Shown here: one piece after another, positions 34,621 through 49,095 of the stretch
Position numbering within the stretch: the stretch's first letter is position 1
How the letters are laid out: the number at the start of each line of letters is the position of its first letter
Assembly (NCBI GenBank): GCA_021613535.1
Contig: CP075492.1
Span: forward strand, 10,478,001 to 10,542,000
Direction of reading: 5' to 3'
Length of the DNA: 64,000 bases
Origin: Adineta vaga
Taxonomy: Eukaryota; Rotifera
The notes under the pieces: generated by a model
Database searches by the model: none
Told to the model about the DNA's origin: nothing
The model's input: the letters and a program-made list of their open reading frames with translations, nothing else
Position numbers and translations under genes: made by a program

Positions 34621-36292
34621 CTATGTCGAAGGTTTATTTATTAGTTCAATTAAACGTTGTAATCTATCTTGTTGTTTTAATTCTTCAATCATCGCATGTA
34701 AACGATGAGTACCATCAAGAAATTCAGTAACATGATGAGCATTTTCCTGGAGACGTTCATCAGATATACGATTTTGTGGAATATTATAAGTTCGAATTTT
34801 CTCATTACGATTTCCACTTCCAGTTTGTTGTTTACGTGTTCGTTGTAATCGAGCTTGTTGTTCATCATATTGCATTTGATAAAGTCTATTGAGAAAGAAA
34901 CGGTACGATTTAAAGTCAATTCAATATTTTTCTTTTACTTATTTTGCATCGCTTTAATTGCAAGATTTTTATTCTTATTGAAAAATCGTTCATCTTGTCG
35001 TTCGAGGACAGTGCCTAAATAGAGGATAGGAATTTATTTGTTTTGTTAGATATTCGAATAGTTTTCTACCTGTAGGTAAATGTGTTAAACGACAACCAGA
35101 TTCACTTTTATTGACATGTTGACCACCTGGACCACGTGCTCGAATCGGTTCAGCTAGTAAATCTTTAGCAGGAAGTTCGATGTTAATCTAAGCAGATTTC
35201 GAAACGCATCGATATTGAATAAGCTTCAATACAAACTGATTGAAAAGTATTATACGTCAATAGAATACTTAAAATTTCAATCAACCGTATCAAAAACATG
35301 AGTATCCACGTTTTGAAGAGAAAAGTATTGCGATGAAAATCGAATGGAGGTAATTAAGTTTATTCAAGCTGTACTTACATCTTTTGGTTGAGGTAAAACA
35401 GCGACAGTGACTGTACTCGTATGTATTCTTCCACTTTTTTCTGTTTGTGGAACGCGTTGTACTCGATGGACACCACACTCATATTTTAAACTTTTAAATA
35501 CATCGAAACCATTTAGAAATGCTTTTCCTTGACGTAAACCACCTAAAGTAGAAGTCACTAGAATTGATTATGATTGTTATTTTTAATTCTATACCTATAT
35601 CTGTTTCATCATATTCAACTGTTTGGAAAGACCATTTACGAAAGTTAGCATAATTTTTATACATATGAAATAATTCTTTTGCAAAAAGCATTGCTTCTTG
35701 ACCACCCACACCTGTAGTTACTTCAAGTTCCGCATCGTCATTATCAGCTGGTTCTCTTGGTAAAATTTCATCTAGAATCTGTGAATAATCACAAATAAAT
35801 CCTATGCAGACAATATGTATTATTATGCACCTCATTATTAATGAAAGTTAACTTGTTTTCTAATCGAATAAGTTCATCGGCAGCCATTTGTAACATATCA
35901 TCATCATTATTATTATTGTCTATACAAATGACAAAAAAAAATAGATCTTAGTACAAATTCATTCATCTAAAGATCGTAAAAAATTTGATTTTTGTTTTTT
36001 TATGATCACGATAACGATTAGATTATGATTTCGTTACCGTTCGAGAGTTTTCTTGTTTCAATGATATCTTGTAGAATTTTGTCTCGTTTTCTCATTGATT
36101 CTAAAATTGTTTTCAAATATTGAAGTCTTTCGAATGAAGTTTCACTGATTGTTTCTTGCAGTTGATCAAATTCCTTACGTAATTGAGTGATAGATGTTTT
36201 ATTGCATTATCAATAATTGAATTTCTATTTGTTGTTAACATTCGTCGAGAAACTATGACAATGGATAAACGTTTGAAACAAAGTTTCCACAT
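34621..36292 (-). CDS. MTRF1L: Mitochondrial class I peptide chain release factor
   Basis: This factor releases finished proteins from mitochondrial ribosomes at stop codons. Exons are 36038-36292, 35831-35919, 35595-35778, 35379-35542, 35070-35187, 34939-35014 and 34621-34885. The basic N-terminus [20 protein letters not shown] fits a mitochondrial presequence. Domain 2 has [39 protein letters not shown] and [11 protein letters not shown]. The catalytic GGQ is in [19 protein letters not shown], and [20 protein letters not shown] follows. The first exon needs one extra base: the presequence frame and the following helical frame ([15 protein letters not shown]) differ at the four-base run 36197-36200. 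With that base the sum is 1152 nt, 383 aa. MTRF1 versus MTRF1L is not resolved. Confidence 0.9.
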
Positions 36293-36723
36293 TTTCGTTT
36301 TCTAGAAAAATAATATCAGATAAACATGTGCGATTGAGATTGCTCGATTGATTAGCTGTGTATATTTCTTTCTTTCTGTGTTTTTTTTATTTATTTAGTT
36401 TTCATGTAAAAAACAAATCGATTGAATGACGAAGAATTATTACAAAAGGAAAAGCAAAACGATGCACGAAAAGTAAAAGAAATTTACAAACATATAGAAT
36501 AGTTCGTATTGTTATGACTGTTCATTCGAAAGAAGGAGAGAAAATAAAAGAACGATTGAAGGTCGTTGATAACAATAAAATACTGCACAATTTCAAGACA
36601 AGATTAATTCGCAATTTATATATATTTATTCACACATCAATGTAAAAGAAAGCAGAATAATTGTGGTAAATACCAATCTGACTGGTAGAAATGTCTTTAT
36701 ATAACAATCATTAGAGAGATTCT
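36293..36723. other. Intergenic gap, MTRF1L / CMIP
   Basis: No gene is recognised. A pyrimidine-rich patch and short T runs are present near 36360-36390. Confidence 0.4.
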
Positions 36724-40255
<3,532 letters not shown>

Positions 40256-41447
40256 CAAAATGCATTTTGATTATTCATATGATTCCATCCCATCGTTCTG
40301 CAATACTAACTACAATGTAAGACGAATGAGCTGTTTATAGAAATTAGATCGATGATGTTAAGAAAAGTTTATATCTTGGATCGACTTTCCGTGAGCAGAT
40401 ACTATCTTTTAGAAAAAACAAAGGATGAGAAAGTTGGCAAAAGTACGACTATTTATGATAATAGAAGACAGCAAGAAATAACGAAGGAAACGTTCTTAAC
40501 TCCGACGTCTCAGTCTGTTTTATTGAAATAAAGCAGCAATAGCTAACACAGTAGGAAGAGAAAAAAGAGAAATAGAAAAAGAAAAAATATTATCGACGAC
40601 AATGATGACGACTGGCGAATAAAATCCGCGCTCAAGACACACACACACACACGCACGCATACATACTCATTAACACGACGACAAGAGATAGACGAAAGAA
40701 AACTGTCACTAGATGACGTACGAATAAAAAAAGAATAGAAAAAGAAAATAACATCAGACAGAAATACTAGTTCGTTACTTGTGTCTACTACATTAATAGA
40801 AATCTCTTGACGTAGACAAGCTCTATCATTATGTATTCTACTAACGCATCTATGCTCCTGTTTCCCATTAGATAAAAAAAACAGTTACGAGCATATTTTA
40901 TTTTTTAAGTGCTGTTTTCATTAAACTTATATAATGATCTGCTCTTTTCAAAGTCATGCATGTCTGACGTAAATTAATTTTTCTATGTGCTGATTTCTAT
41001 TAAAATAGGTCATCATCTCTCATACGTCAGTATCATACAAATATACGATTATATTTCACGAGATTTCTAAATAGAAATGTACCGAAAATATTTCTGCTAT
41101 GACAAGAATGACTCGTTGAGAAGTCCATTCTTGTTATTCATTTTAATGGACAATAAAATTAATTTGTGAATAATCTAAAATAAATAAAACAAACGATGAA
41201 TTCTGTCAAGATCTTTTTTTTCTTCTTTTTTGACATGTTTGTGTATTTAAAAATAGATATACGACGAAAAAAGAAAGAAAGAAAGAAAGACATGACTAAA
41301 ACACAGCTTTTACCGGACGTAAACAGGAGAGTTTTAGGAAAACAAAATGAAATGGAAAAAAGAAAGTCTTATTTATTTTCATTAAGATATCATGAACATA
41401 CGAGTACACGAATCGAACTGAAATCTGATAAAAGTACATTGATTAAA
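40256..41447. other. Gene-free stretch upstream of CMIP
   Basis: About 1.2 kb without a recognised gene. It contains a CA microsatellite at 40636-40652 and an AAAG-rich run near 41266-41290. The plus-strand frame at 41196-41519 is low-complexity and overlaps the next gene antisense. Confidence 0.45.
40636..40667. repeat. CA-rich microsatellite
   Basis: About eight AC units are followed by interrupted CACGCATACATAC-type sequence, upstream of CMIP. Confidence 0.75.
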
Positions 41448-42913
41448 TCATTTGATAGTTTCTTTGTTTTCATCAAGATTTATATGACTTGCTTTTGTAT
41501 AGATATTTGCCCTTCGTAAACCTTACAAATAAGAAAAGATTCTTTAAAAAAGAAAGCAAAAGCCGTTTCGAAGAAAATCTTACCTTGTACTCGAGAAATA
41601 AGAAAGAAGACGACTGTTCCAAACATAAGTACTATTAATAAACCGAAAATCGGACATAAAATAAGAAATTTTATTGTTTGCTTTCTATTCGTTAATTGAA
41701 TTGTCGATAATAATATCTCTTTATCAATCATATTATTAATTGTTGTTGGACTAACAACAAAACCATTCAAACAATCTGAATCACAACTAATTTTTTCAAT
41801 TGAATCTGGAGTATGAAAATAATTTGGAGATGATCTTTCAGATATTTCATCATTATCACACGTTCGATAAGATTGACAAGTCTAGAAAAAAAAATCGTAA
41901 TGACCTGTTTTTTTTCTTCTTTTCACAACTTACATTAGAACACCGACGAATAATAAATTCCACTCGATCAATTGGAACATCATCAACAAGAAAGATTATT
42001 TGATGACCGGTATCTTCAAGAATTTCGACGGCTGAATCAACACATCTAGAACATAGATAGATTAATTATCTTCATTAGAAATCAACGAGATTTGTCTTTA
42101 TTACCCATGTAAAAACCAATGATTCATTGAATATTCAATTTGACCAGAACGTCTCGCCCATACAATTTCAAATGATTCTTGATCATCTAAAAGAACACAA
42201 ACATATTTTCTCATTTGTTACTTTGTATTCATTTACCTAATCCTGTGGCTGTCAAATTAAATGTATAGAATGTATGAATACTATTATTTGTTTGTGTAAC
42301 CGTAATCATTGGTGCAATTGGTTGATACTAAATTACATTGATTCAATAAAATTTTCATGTCACATCAATCGTACTTACATGGATTCGACAATAAATACAT
42401 GCTTGTTCACCATGGTCTATTGATATCTAAAGAATTTCATGTCAATTCATATAAATCTGAACATTGTACATACAACTGGAACTTTTAAATATTCTGATCC
42501 CAATCGTGTTATGTTACATTGATGAACAAATCCTTGATATTTTCCTCGATGTTGACAAAATGAATTCGTATTTGCAAATTTCCAATTAAATCCATTACTC
42601 TATAAAAGAATTTTACTTTCCTATTAAACAATAATCTATCTATTTTTTTTGTTAAATTTACATTAATTTCATTAAATATTAAATAAGAATTATTGCACTT
42701 AACATCAATATCTGATCCGAATGATAATGTTTCAATAAATGAACATTGCGAATCTTCTTTCATAGTCCGTTCTAAATAAAATTTTGAACAAAAAAAAATG
42801 TCTTCTTCGTTCGTTCAATTATTCTTACCTTCACATTTGATTATTAATATACTAATCAATATGATAAAGAACTGCACTGAAATGTGTCTGATTCGAAAAG
42901 AACACGTTAACAT
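41448..42913 (-). CDS. Single-pass type I membrane protein, unknown
   Basis: Nine exons are read: 42829-42913, 42662-42771, 42474-42599, 42379-42426, 42237-42327, 42105-42186, 41934-42045, 41584-41881, 41448-41521. They sum to 1026 nt, 341 aa. The N-terminus has a signal peptide (FRIRHISVQFFIILISILII). The ectodomain is Cys-containing with N-glycosylation sites and segments such as SNGFNWKFANTNSFCQH, GEQACIYCRIH, FEIVWARRSGQIEYSMNHWF and RVEFIIRRCSN. A membrane helix FLILCPIFGLLIVLMFGTVV is followed by a basic cytoplasmic tail (LRRANIYTKASHIN). I do not recognise the family. The last acceptor (TTTGTAAG) is weak; without that splice the frame ends at about 41480. It is probably a cell-surface receptor or adhesion molecule, by topology only. 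Confidence 0.6.
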
Positions 42914-44612
42914 TGAGTATCGACATTAGCAAATGTTTGTATCTAGAGAGAAAAATATGCGTCTCAGTTCTCTACTTAATTAAAATTTTATGTAACTGCG
43001 AGCAAATTTAATGATATTTGGAGGATACGTTGGAGGCTATAGTAAACATTTTATAGTAAAAATCTTGCCTCGATTTCCCAAAACTTTCTAGAAATGTATC
43101 ATCAAAACGTGACAAGGCGATTTCCCAAGTTTCGCAGCTATGAGTAATTTTAGAAGTCTGACTTTTAAGTTTTTTTAAACCTTTTAAAGTTCTTTTGTAG
43201 AGTGGGTTGTGGAAAGTAAGGAAAACAAGCTTCTATTAAGTTGCAGATCTTGAAATGCTCTTTCAAACAAGCAATCAGTCAGACATCTATAATCAACGTC
43301 ATGCTGTGAAATGCGGAAGCTAACATTACTGACGTGCTTAAGGTGCATCTTGAGAAATTGTACTGAAAATTTTATTAGAATATCTTGCAAAGATCATTGA
43401 AGTTGCTCGCTGCTACCTAACATTTTAATTAAAATGAAATAGGAGAGTATTAAGTACAAAACATTCATTGCTAAAATAGATATTTTCATAAATTTGCTTT
43501 GAAAACTTACTAAATCATGATTATTGTTGATTTTTAAGACAATTCGATAAACATATTTTACTAAAAGAATATTAGCCATCTATAAAACATAAGAAGATTC
43601 TATGAATGAGTGAGAAAGTGATCAAGAGAATTTATCATATGCAATTTAAAAATAGGAAACTTATGTGTAATTAGAAAAAGTATTAGAAAGTTCTTCTTCT
43701 TCTTTTTTTCTCTTTCATGAAGCTAAGATGACTTATTAGATACATGAATATTTAATCGCGAGGCGATCATATGAGAACGCTTTTTTGTAAGAAAAAAAAA
43801 AGCTGAAATTTTTTCAACTTCGATAAAATCTTCAGACAAACATGTCAATAAGGAATTATTAGTTATTGATTATTCATAATCAATGTTTTTCTACAGAAAA
43901 ATAGCTAATTATGAAAAGTACATTCTTTCAACAGTTTGACATTTGCCGTCTGAAAATACTCGTTTCTTTTCCTATTATGATTTCAGTGTTAACTAAAATC
44001 TAAGTAACTCAATATAGTAGCGAGAGAAGAATTACATATAGATGAAATGTGTAGGAGTTAGAAAAAGAAAGAACAAATATTCAACATGATCATGAATAGA
44101 TCTGCCTGAAAAAATGTTTATTATTCAGGATTTGTCAAAGAAAAGATCTTTTTTTTAGTATAATGGAATATTTGGCTGATGAGTTTTCACAGAGAAAGAA
44201 ATATTATTTTTTGTACTGAAGGAGCAAATTGTTTTTATGACTTCAGAGCTTTTTTCAACTAAATGATAATACAAAGCAAATAGAGTGGTAGATTAAAACG
44301 TCAAAAAGTCTTCCATCCATTCTCATCCGTAGTTTACACAAAATTTCCTGTCAAGTATTTCTTCTTTGAAAAATATTTGTCGCAATAAAAAAAATAACTC
44401 AACAAACAAAATTGATCACAAGTCATATTTTTGTTAAAAAATATTTCATTCACCGATATTTTCTTCAACAGCGGCATCTATGATACTAATCTATTTGTTT
44501 CTTTCGTAATGTTAGAAAATAACGCAAAGATGCAAAGAACTGATTATCATCTGATCGTTGTATTTTGTTTTCTATCGAACCGAAAGTTTTCCTTATAGAT
44601 TCTCATTTATAT
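42914..44612. other. Gene-free stretch before ATP synthase subunit c
   Basis: About 1.7 kb with no recognised gene. Short minus-strand frames at 43184-43579 show no domain and no splice logic. Confidence 0.45.
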
Positions 44613-45122
44613 ATGGCTTCATTAACTCGTTTAACATTATCAGCACCATCAACTCTATGCCGTCTTGGTCATTTATTAGCAAAGCGACAAATTATTTTAC
44701 CAGAACAATTACCTATATTAACATCAGCTATTCTCCCATCGCATCGTACAATTTCTACATCAACAGTTCGTCTTGATATCGATTCAGCTGCAAAATATAT
44801 TGGAGCTGGTGCAGCAACCGTAGGTGTTGCTGGTGCTGGTGCAGGTTAGTTAGTTTTCGAAAAAAATTCATTTGAATATCACTTCATTTTCGTATTGCAG
44901 GTATTGGAACAGTATTCGGTTCATTAGTTGTTGCGTATGCACGTAATCCAAGTTTAAAACAACAACTTTTCTCATATGCTATTCTCGGTTTTGCACTTTC
45001 CGAAGCTATGGGATTATTTTGTCTTATGATGGCTTTTATGTAAGTGTTTTTAATAAGAGGAATTTATCAATCTATTTGCATGATTATCTTCTTATTTTTT
45101 TAGGCTATTATTTGCTTTTTAA
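44613..45122 (+). CDS. ATP5MC: Mitochondrial ATP synthase subunit c
   Basis: Subunit c forms the proton-driven rotor ring of the F1Fo ATP synthase in the inner mitochondrial membrane. Exons 44613-44844, 44901-45039 and 45104-45122 sum to 390 nt, 129 aa. An N-terminal import sequence ([12 protein letters not shown], basic and Ser/Thr-rich, ending near ISTSTVRL) precedes the mature 75-residue hairpin. This starts [20 protein letters not shown] with the glycine-rich first helix. Helix 2, [20 protein letters not shown], contains the proton-binding glutamate, and the protein ends CLMMAFMLLFAF. The last coding exon is only 19 nt. An upstream in-frame ATG-like codon is not needed: the ATG at 44613 gives a typical presequence. 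Confidence 0.96.
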
Positions 45123-45569
45123 AAACATTATAATCCGTCTTATACGTGTTTTTATACGTATCGAACATGTATTATTAGCATAATTATTCTCATTGATGTA
45201 TGATTTGACTTTAATTTTCTAGTTTTATTATTATTATTATTATTTTTGTTCAAACCTCTCCAAACGATTTCCTTCTCATATCATTTCTTTGTTACTTCAA
45301 TAACAACAGTACTTTTATAGACAGTATTTTGTTTGTTTTTTTAATTTTCGAATGAAACCTCGATATAGATATACATAAATTCTATGAATGAATCATAACA
45401 CATTAATTCATATGGTATAAAAGTCGAAACTATGACATGAGTTAATATATCTGAATTGGAATGAAATATTTATGTAAAGTCAAATCGTCAGTGTCCTCTT
45501 TTTTGAATAAATATGATTGGACACATTTAAATTAGTACCGTTAATTCTTATTTTGTGTTCATTATAACT
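45123..45569. other. Intergenic gap with TTA repeat
   Basis: This holds the 3' UTR of the ATP synthase gene and contains a short TTA trinucleotide run near 45226-45245. No other gene is recognised. Confidence 0.45.
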
Positions 45570-46765
45570 ATGGATTTACAAATACTCAATATTGATTTGT
45601 TTAAAAAGTTATCATTAGCTATAACAATCATTCGTAATACACCACCTGGTATTAAACCTGATGTATTTACACGTAATTTAGCTAAACGATTATTTCCTCA
45701 ATTAAATCGTTCTGGTCAATTGATAACTCTTCTTGATGAACATCTTATTCGTCGTCAACAAGATTTTCTATCACGTTCTATATCTTCGCATTCTAAATTG
45801 TCTTCGAGTCTTTCTCTCATGGATTTTACCAATGCTTTCTCCGATCATGATCAACAATCCAATAAGAAAATAACCCATGAATATGAATACGGTGAATTTG
45901 CTGGAAAAATTTTGAAATTAAAGGATAAAAAATATCAAATTAAAATCACTGATATTGAATTTCTACTGAATACTTTAACAAAATGGATTTTAACAATTGA
46001 TATAGATCATCGAACATTACCAATCGACGCATGTCTCTTTACAATACAAATCATTGCCAATCATTTGAAAACTGATAATGATAAACCATATCATCTTGTT
46101 CTTGATCTATTACCAATGATTGATAAATTTATTGATGGTATACTTGATTTACTTGAACATTCAATGGAGAATAATGTAGGTTATCTTCATCAAATGATTA
46201 TTTCATTAGGTTAGTAAAGAATAATTTGATAAAATTAATATTGAAAATAGTAATATAGAAATCTTATTGTTTAGCATCATCAAATTCTTGTGTTTCTCGT
46301 ATTTTGGATAAGATTTGTACACGTCTCTATCAAAATTGTGAAAATTCTGAAATCAATGATGATTATGATCAACAATTTCCAAAAACGATTTCATCCATCG
46401 ATGCAATCGATCGATTATTTAATATCCTTCATGAAATCATTCATAATCGTAGTATTTTTCAACGTCGTCTATCTCAACGTTCTATTGATAAATTGTATAC
46501 ATTCATGAATCAAACTTCAACTTTTTTGGATGGAAAAGTAAACTATACTCATCTATTTAAATTACAAGGACAATTACAAGCAGCTAATTATAAAAGAACA
46601 GGAATGACAAGTAAAATCTTTCGAACATATACAAGTTCAAGTAGTAGTGATCATTCACAATACCAGCAACAAAAACATTATACAACAAAAGCACCATCAA
46701 TGTCATTGAAGAATAATAGTTTAGACTATTCTCTTAGTCAACAATCGCAATCGCAATACTTTTGA
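45570..46765 (+). CDS. Helical protein of unknown function
   Basis: Two exons (45570-46209, 46275-46765) give 1131 nt, 376 aa. The protein is mostly helical, with hydrophobic-rich repeats such as NIDLFKKLSLAITIIRN, FLLNTLTKWILTIDIDH, IDACLFTIQIIANHL and VLDLLPMIDKFIDGILDLLE. A basic segment (FTRNLAKRLFPQLN) is near the N-terminus and a Ser/Gln-rich tail is at the C-terminus. The arrangement is reminiscent of alpha-solenoid proteins. I do not recognise the family. The single intron has canonical borders and keeps the frame, which supports coding status. The gap to subunit c upstream is 447 nt. Confidence 0.65.
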
Positions 46766-47342
46766 AATTGAACATTTGTTTACTGTTTTGTTAATAGAAA
46801 TATATGATATGCAAACAAAAGTAGAGCAGCTCGTTTGACGTCAATCATATGAATTTAATATACATTGTTTCGTATCGAAGAAGGTTTTCGTCACACTAAA
46901 TTTCAAGCAAAATTTTACTTTTATACTCCCCCGCCTCTACTCTCAAGCATTTATGTTTGTTTGATAGTTTTGCTTAACAGCAAATATTCTGTTGAAAATA
47001 CCGATGAGAAAAGAAGGTAACGAAACATGAGAGAAAAATAACGACAACAACGTCATAGAATAACAGAAGAATTTCTTTTCTTTAAGCTAACTGTAGTCTA
47101 CCATTACGTTAGTCATATTACGTACTAGATGTTAAAAAAATAAAGAGAAAAAAAGGAGGAAAAAGAAAAATAAGAGAAAGAAAAAAACAAGTTTATGCAA
47201 GAGAAAAAAGAATTTGAAGGAAATTTTGTTTTTGTTATTATTTTAAAAATAGAGAAGAATATAAAAAGCACATCTAACCGTTTGATTCTTTCAGTAGTGA
47301 TATTATTATTATTATTATTGTTGTTGTTATTAAAGATCGAAA
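46766..47342. other. Intergenic gap with trinucleotide repeats
   Basis: No gene is recognised. Purine-rich sequence lies at about 47138-47220. A TTA run followed by TTG units at 47300-47329 sits immediately upstream of the next ATG, probably in its 5' UTR. Confidence 0.45.
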
Positions 47343-48153
47343 ATGAGTAAGTTGACTTTCGTTTTCGTATTAAGATTTTTCACTAATAGAATATCGTAAG
47401 ATGTGAAGTATTAGATACTTGGATTATTTTAATTAAAGCCAATTAAAATAATAAGATTAAATATATAGTTTCGCATCTTATATGATTCTACAATTAGAGA
47501 AAAAAACATTATTAAAAGAGGTCTTGAAAATAAATATGATTGGAATCTATTTTCTATGTAGACTTCATAACTAAACAAATTGAAAAAAAAGTTGGAATGG
47601 ATTTGAATGGAGACGGAGTCGTCGGATCAGGTAGGTGATTGCATCTCTGGATAAAATAAATGTCATTTTACATTTTTGACAAAATAAAGGTCACGGTTAT
47701 AAGCACGGACATGGAGGAGGAGTAGGAGGAGGAGCAGCCGGCGGTGTAATGAACCAAATAGAGAAAGCCACTGGCATGGATCTCAACGGTGATGGACGTG
47801 TGGGTGGAGGAGCTGGTATGGCTCATGGATATAATCCAAATCAATATGGTGCACAAGGATATGGAGCAGCTCCGAATCAGTATGGTGCACATGGATATGG
47901 ACCAGGTCCAAACCAGTTTGGTGGACAAGGTTATGCACCAGCTCCGAACCAATATGGTGCACAAGGTTACGGACCAGGACCGAACCAGTATGGTGGACAA
48001 GGTTATGCACCACCTCCGAACCAGTTTGGTGGACAAGGTTATGCACCACCTCCGAACCAGTTTGGTGGACAAGGTTATGCACCACCTCCGAACCAGTTTG
48101 GTGGACAAGGTTATGGACCAGGCCCAAATCAATATGGTGGATCTTACCATTAA
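47343..48153 (+). CDS. EF-hand-like, Gly/Pro repeat protein
   Basis: Exons 47343-47346, 47562-47630 and 47690-48153 sum to 537 nt, 178 aa. The first coding exon is just ATGA. The N-terminal part holds two related blocks, QIEKKVGMDLNGDGVVG and QIEKATGMDLNGDGRVG. Each has a DxNxDGxVG loop like the calcium-binding loop of an EF hand, separated by a Gly/His-rich linker. The rest is eight tandem 12-residue units of the form GYxPxPNQ(Y/F)GGQ. There is no signal peptide. The repeats resemble low-complexity adhesive or condensate-forming sequences such as annexin or ALG-2-partner tails, but I do not assign a family. The last intron's acceptor (AATAAAG) is weaker than usual. Confidence 0.75.
47857..48144 (+). 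repeat. 36-bp coding tandem repeat, eight units
   Basis: Eight contiguous 36-bp units encode GYxPxPNQxGGQ-type dodecapeptides. Units at 48001-48036, 48037-48072 and 48073-48108 are identical in DNA, which points to recent unit duplication. Outer units are diverged. Lack of spacers and coding phase rule out a CRISPR array. Confidence 0.9.
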
Positions 48154-48617
48154 ACCAACATGAAATTTTTATAGTGAAACTGTGTGTATCTTGTAAAATT
48201 TCATTCCAACTCTATAAAATAATCGTGCAAATCTCACATTAATTCATAGAAACTTTGCCAATACTTTGATAAAAAGAGATGCATTCGTTTCCTGTTGCTT
48301 CTCATACTTGTTCATGATTATCATCGGTCTGTTCAAAAATAAGAAAGCAAACATCGATTGTTTTTCATCGCATATTTGAGTGTCATTGAATAAATGTCTA
48401 CATTCAGGGGAATATGAAATAGAAGATTTATCTATTAGTTTATATTTCTTTGTTTCTAAATCGTAAATAAGATTATGATGACCAATTTGACTATATTTAT
48501 AAATAGAAAAGTTTGAAAATAACTTTACTATTCTTTATCATTCATCTACCTTGTATCCCAATAATTATAAGATACTTCATATTAATTTTTCTTATCTTTT
48601 TATTGCACTAGTCTTTA
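48154..48617. other. Convergent intergenic region
   Basis: 3' flanks of the repeat protein and the GNAT gene; no gene is recognised. Confidence 0.4.
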
Positions 48618-49067
48618 TCAACTATTCAGTTGTTTCTCTAGAATCAAACGATGACTATCAACTGAATGTCTTTTATCAATATCCATCAATTTAAAATCAT
48701 GTGAAATCAAAAATAGAAGCATGGATTTAAAGCAATTACGTGTTTTAATTGTTAACACATTATAGTTTCGTTTCTTTGCCCATTGTTCTGTTTGATTCAT
48801 TAATTGTACGAATATTCCATGACGACGGTACATTGGAAGAACACCAGCTAACCAGATATAAAATAATGTATTACATTCATAACCCATGAGATAACCAACT
48901 GGTTGATTATCGACATAGGCAACTAGTATCAATGGATGTTTAGCATTGTTTATTCGTTCTAATAATTGTTCATAGGTTGAAGATTGCGTTTGAAACTCTG
49001 GTATTTGTTGATGAAGAGAAAATGCCTGATCAAATAAAGTTAAACTTTCTTGTATTTCAATTGACAT
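48618..49067 (-). CDS. GNAT-family N-acetyltransferase
   Basis: This single-exon gene encodes 149 aa with the GNAT fold. Strand 4 with motif A reads FYIWLAGVLPMYRRHGIFVQ, where RRHGIF takes the place of the acetyl-CoA pyrophosphate-binding Q/RxxGxG/A. VAYVDNQPVGYLMGYE precedes it, and motif B follows around NYNVLTIKTRN. The substrate cannot be read from sequence. The length, lack of introns and general look are those of bacterial GNAT proteins, so an acquired gene is possible. The ATG lies 28 nt after the stop of the UBL-UBA gene. It is preceded by an acceptor (TTTTAG, then ATC), making it the downstream cistron of a probable trans-spliced pair. Confidence 0.82.
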   Translation of the reverse strand: MSIEIQESLTLFDQAFSLHQQIPEFQTQSSTYEQLLERINNAKHPLILVAYVDNQPVGYLMGYECNTLFYIWLAGVLPMYRRHGIFVQLMNQTEQWAKKRNYNVLTIKTRNCFKSMLLFLISHDFKLMDIDKRHSVDSHRLILEKQLNS

Positions 49068-49080
49068 GATCTAAAATTGT
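49068..49080 (-). other. Candidate spliced-leader acceptor, UBL-UBA/GNAT pair
   Basis: On the minus strand CAATTTTAG ends at 49071, three bases before the GNAT ATG and within the 28-nt gap after the upstream stop. The UBL-UBA gene has the same arrangement (TATTTAG, then ATC ATG) at 49462-49474. Confidence 0.6.
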
Positions 49081-49095
49081 TCGAAAATCTTTAAT

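Noticed and set aside
41196-41519. 107-aa plus-strand frame upstream of CMIP
   Set aside because: Low-complexity, Lys/Phe-rich, and overlaps the last exon of the minus-strand membrane protein.
44558-44776. Alternative frame over the ATP synthase subunit c presequence
   Set aside because: The other frame gives the conserved subunit c protein with correct splicing.
47857-48144. Regular 36-bp repeats as a CRISPR array
   Set aside because: The units are contiguous without spacers, in coding phase, and in a eukaryotic gene.
47668-48163. Long frames on the minus strand and in a second plus frame across the repeat gene
   Set aside because: A 36-bp repeat keeps all frames open. Only the frame with DLNGDG loops and GYxPxPNQ units has splice continuity.
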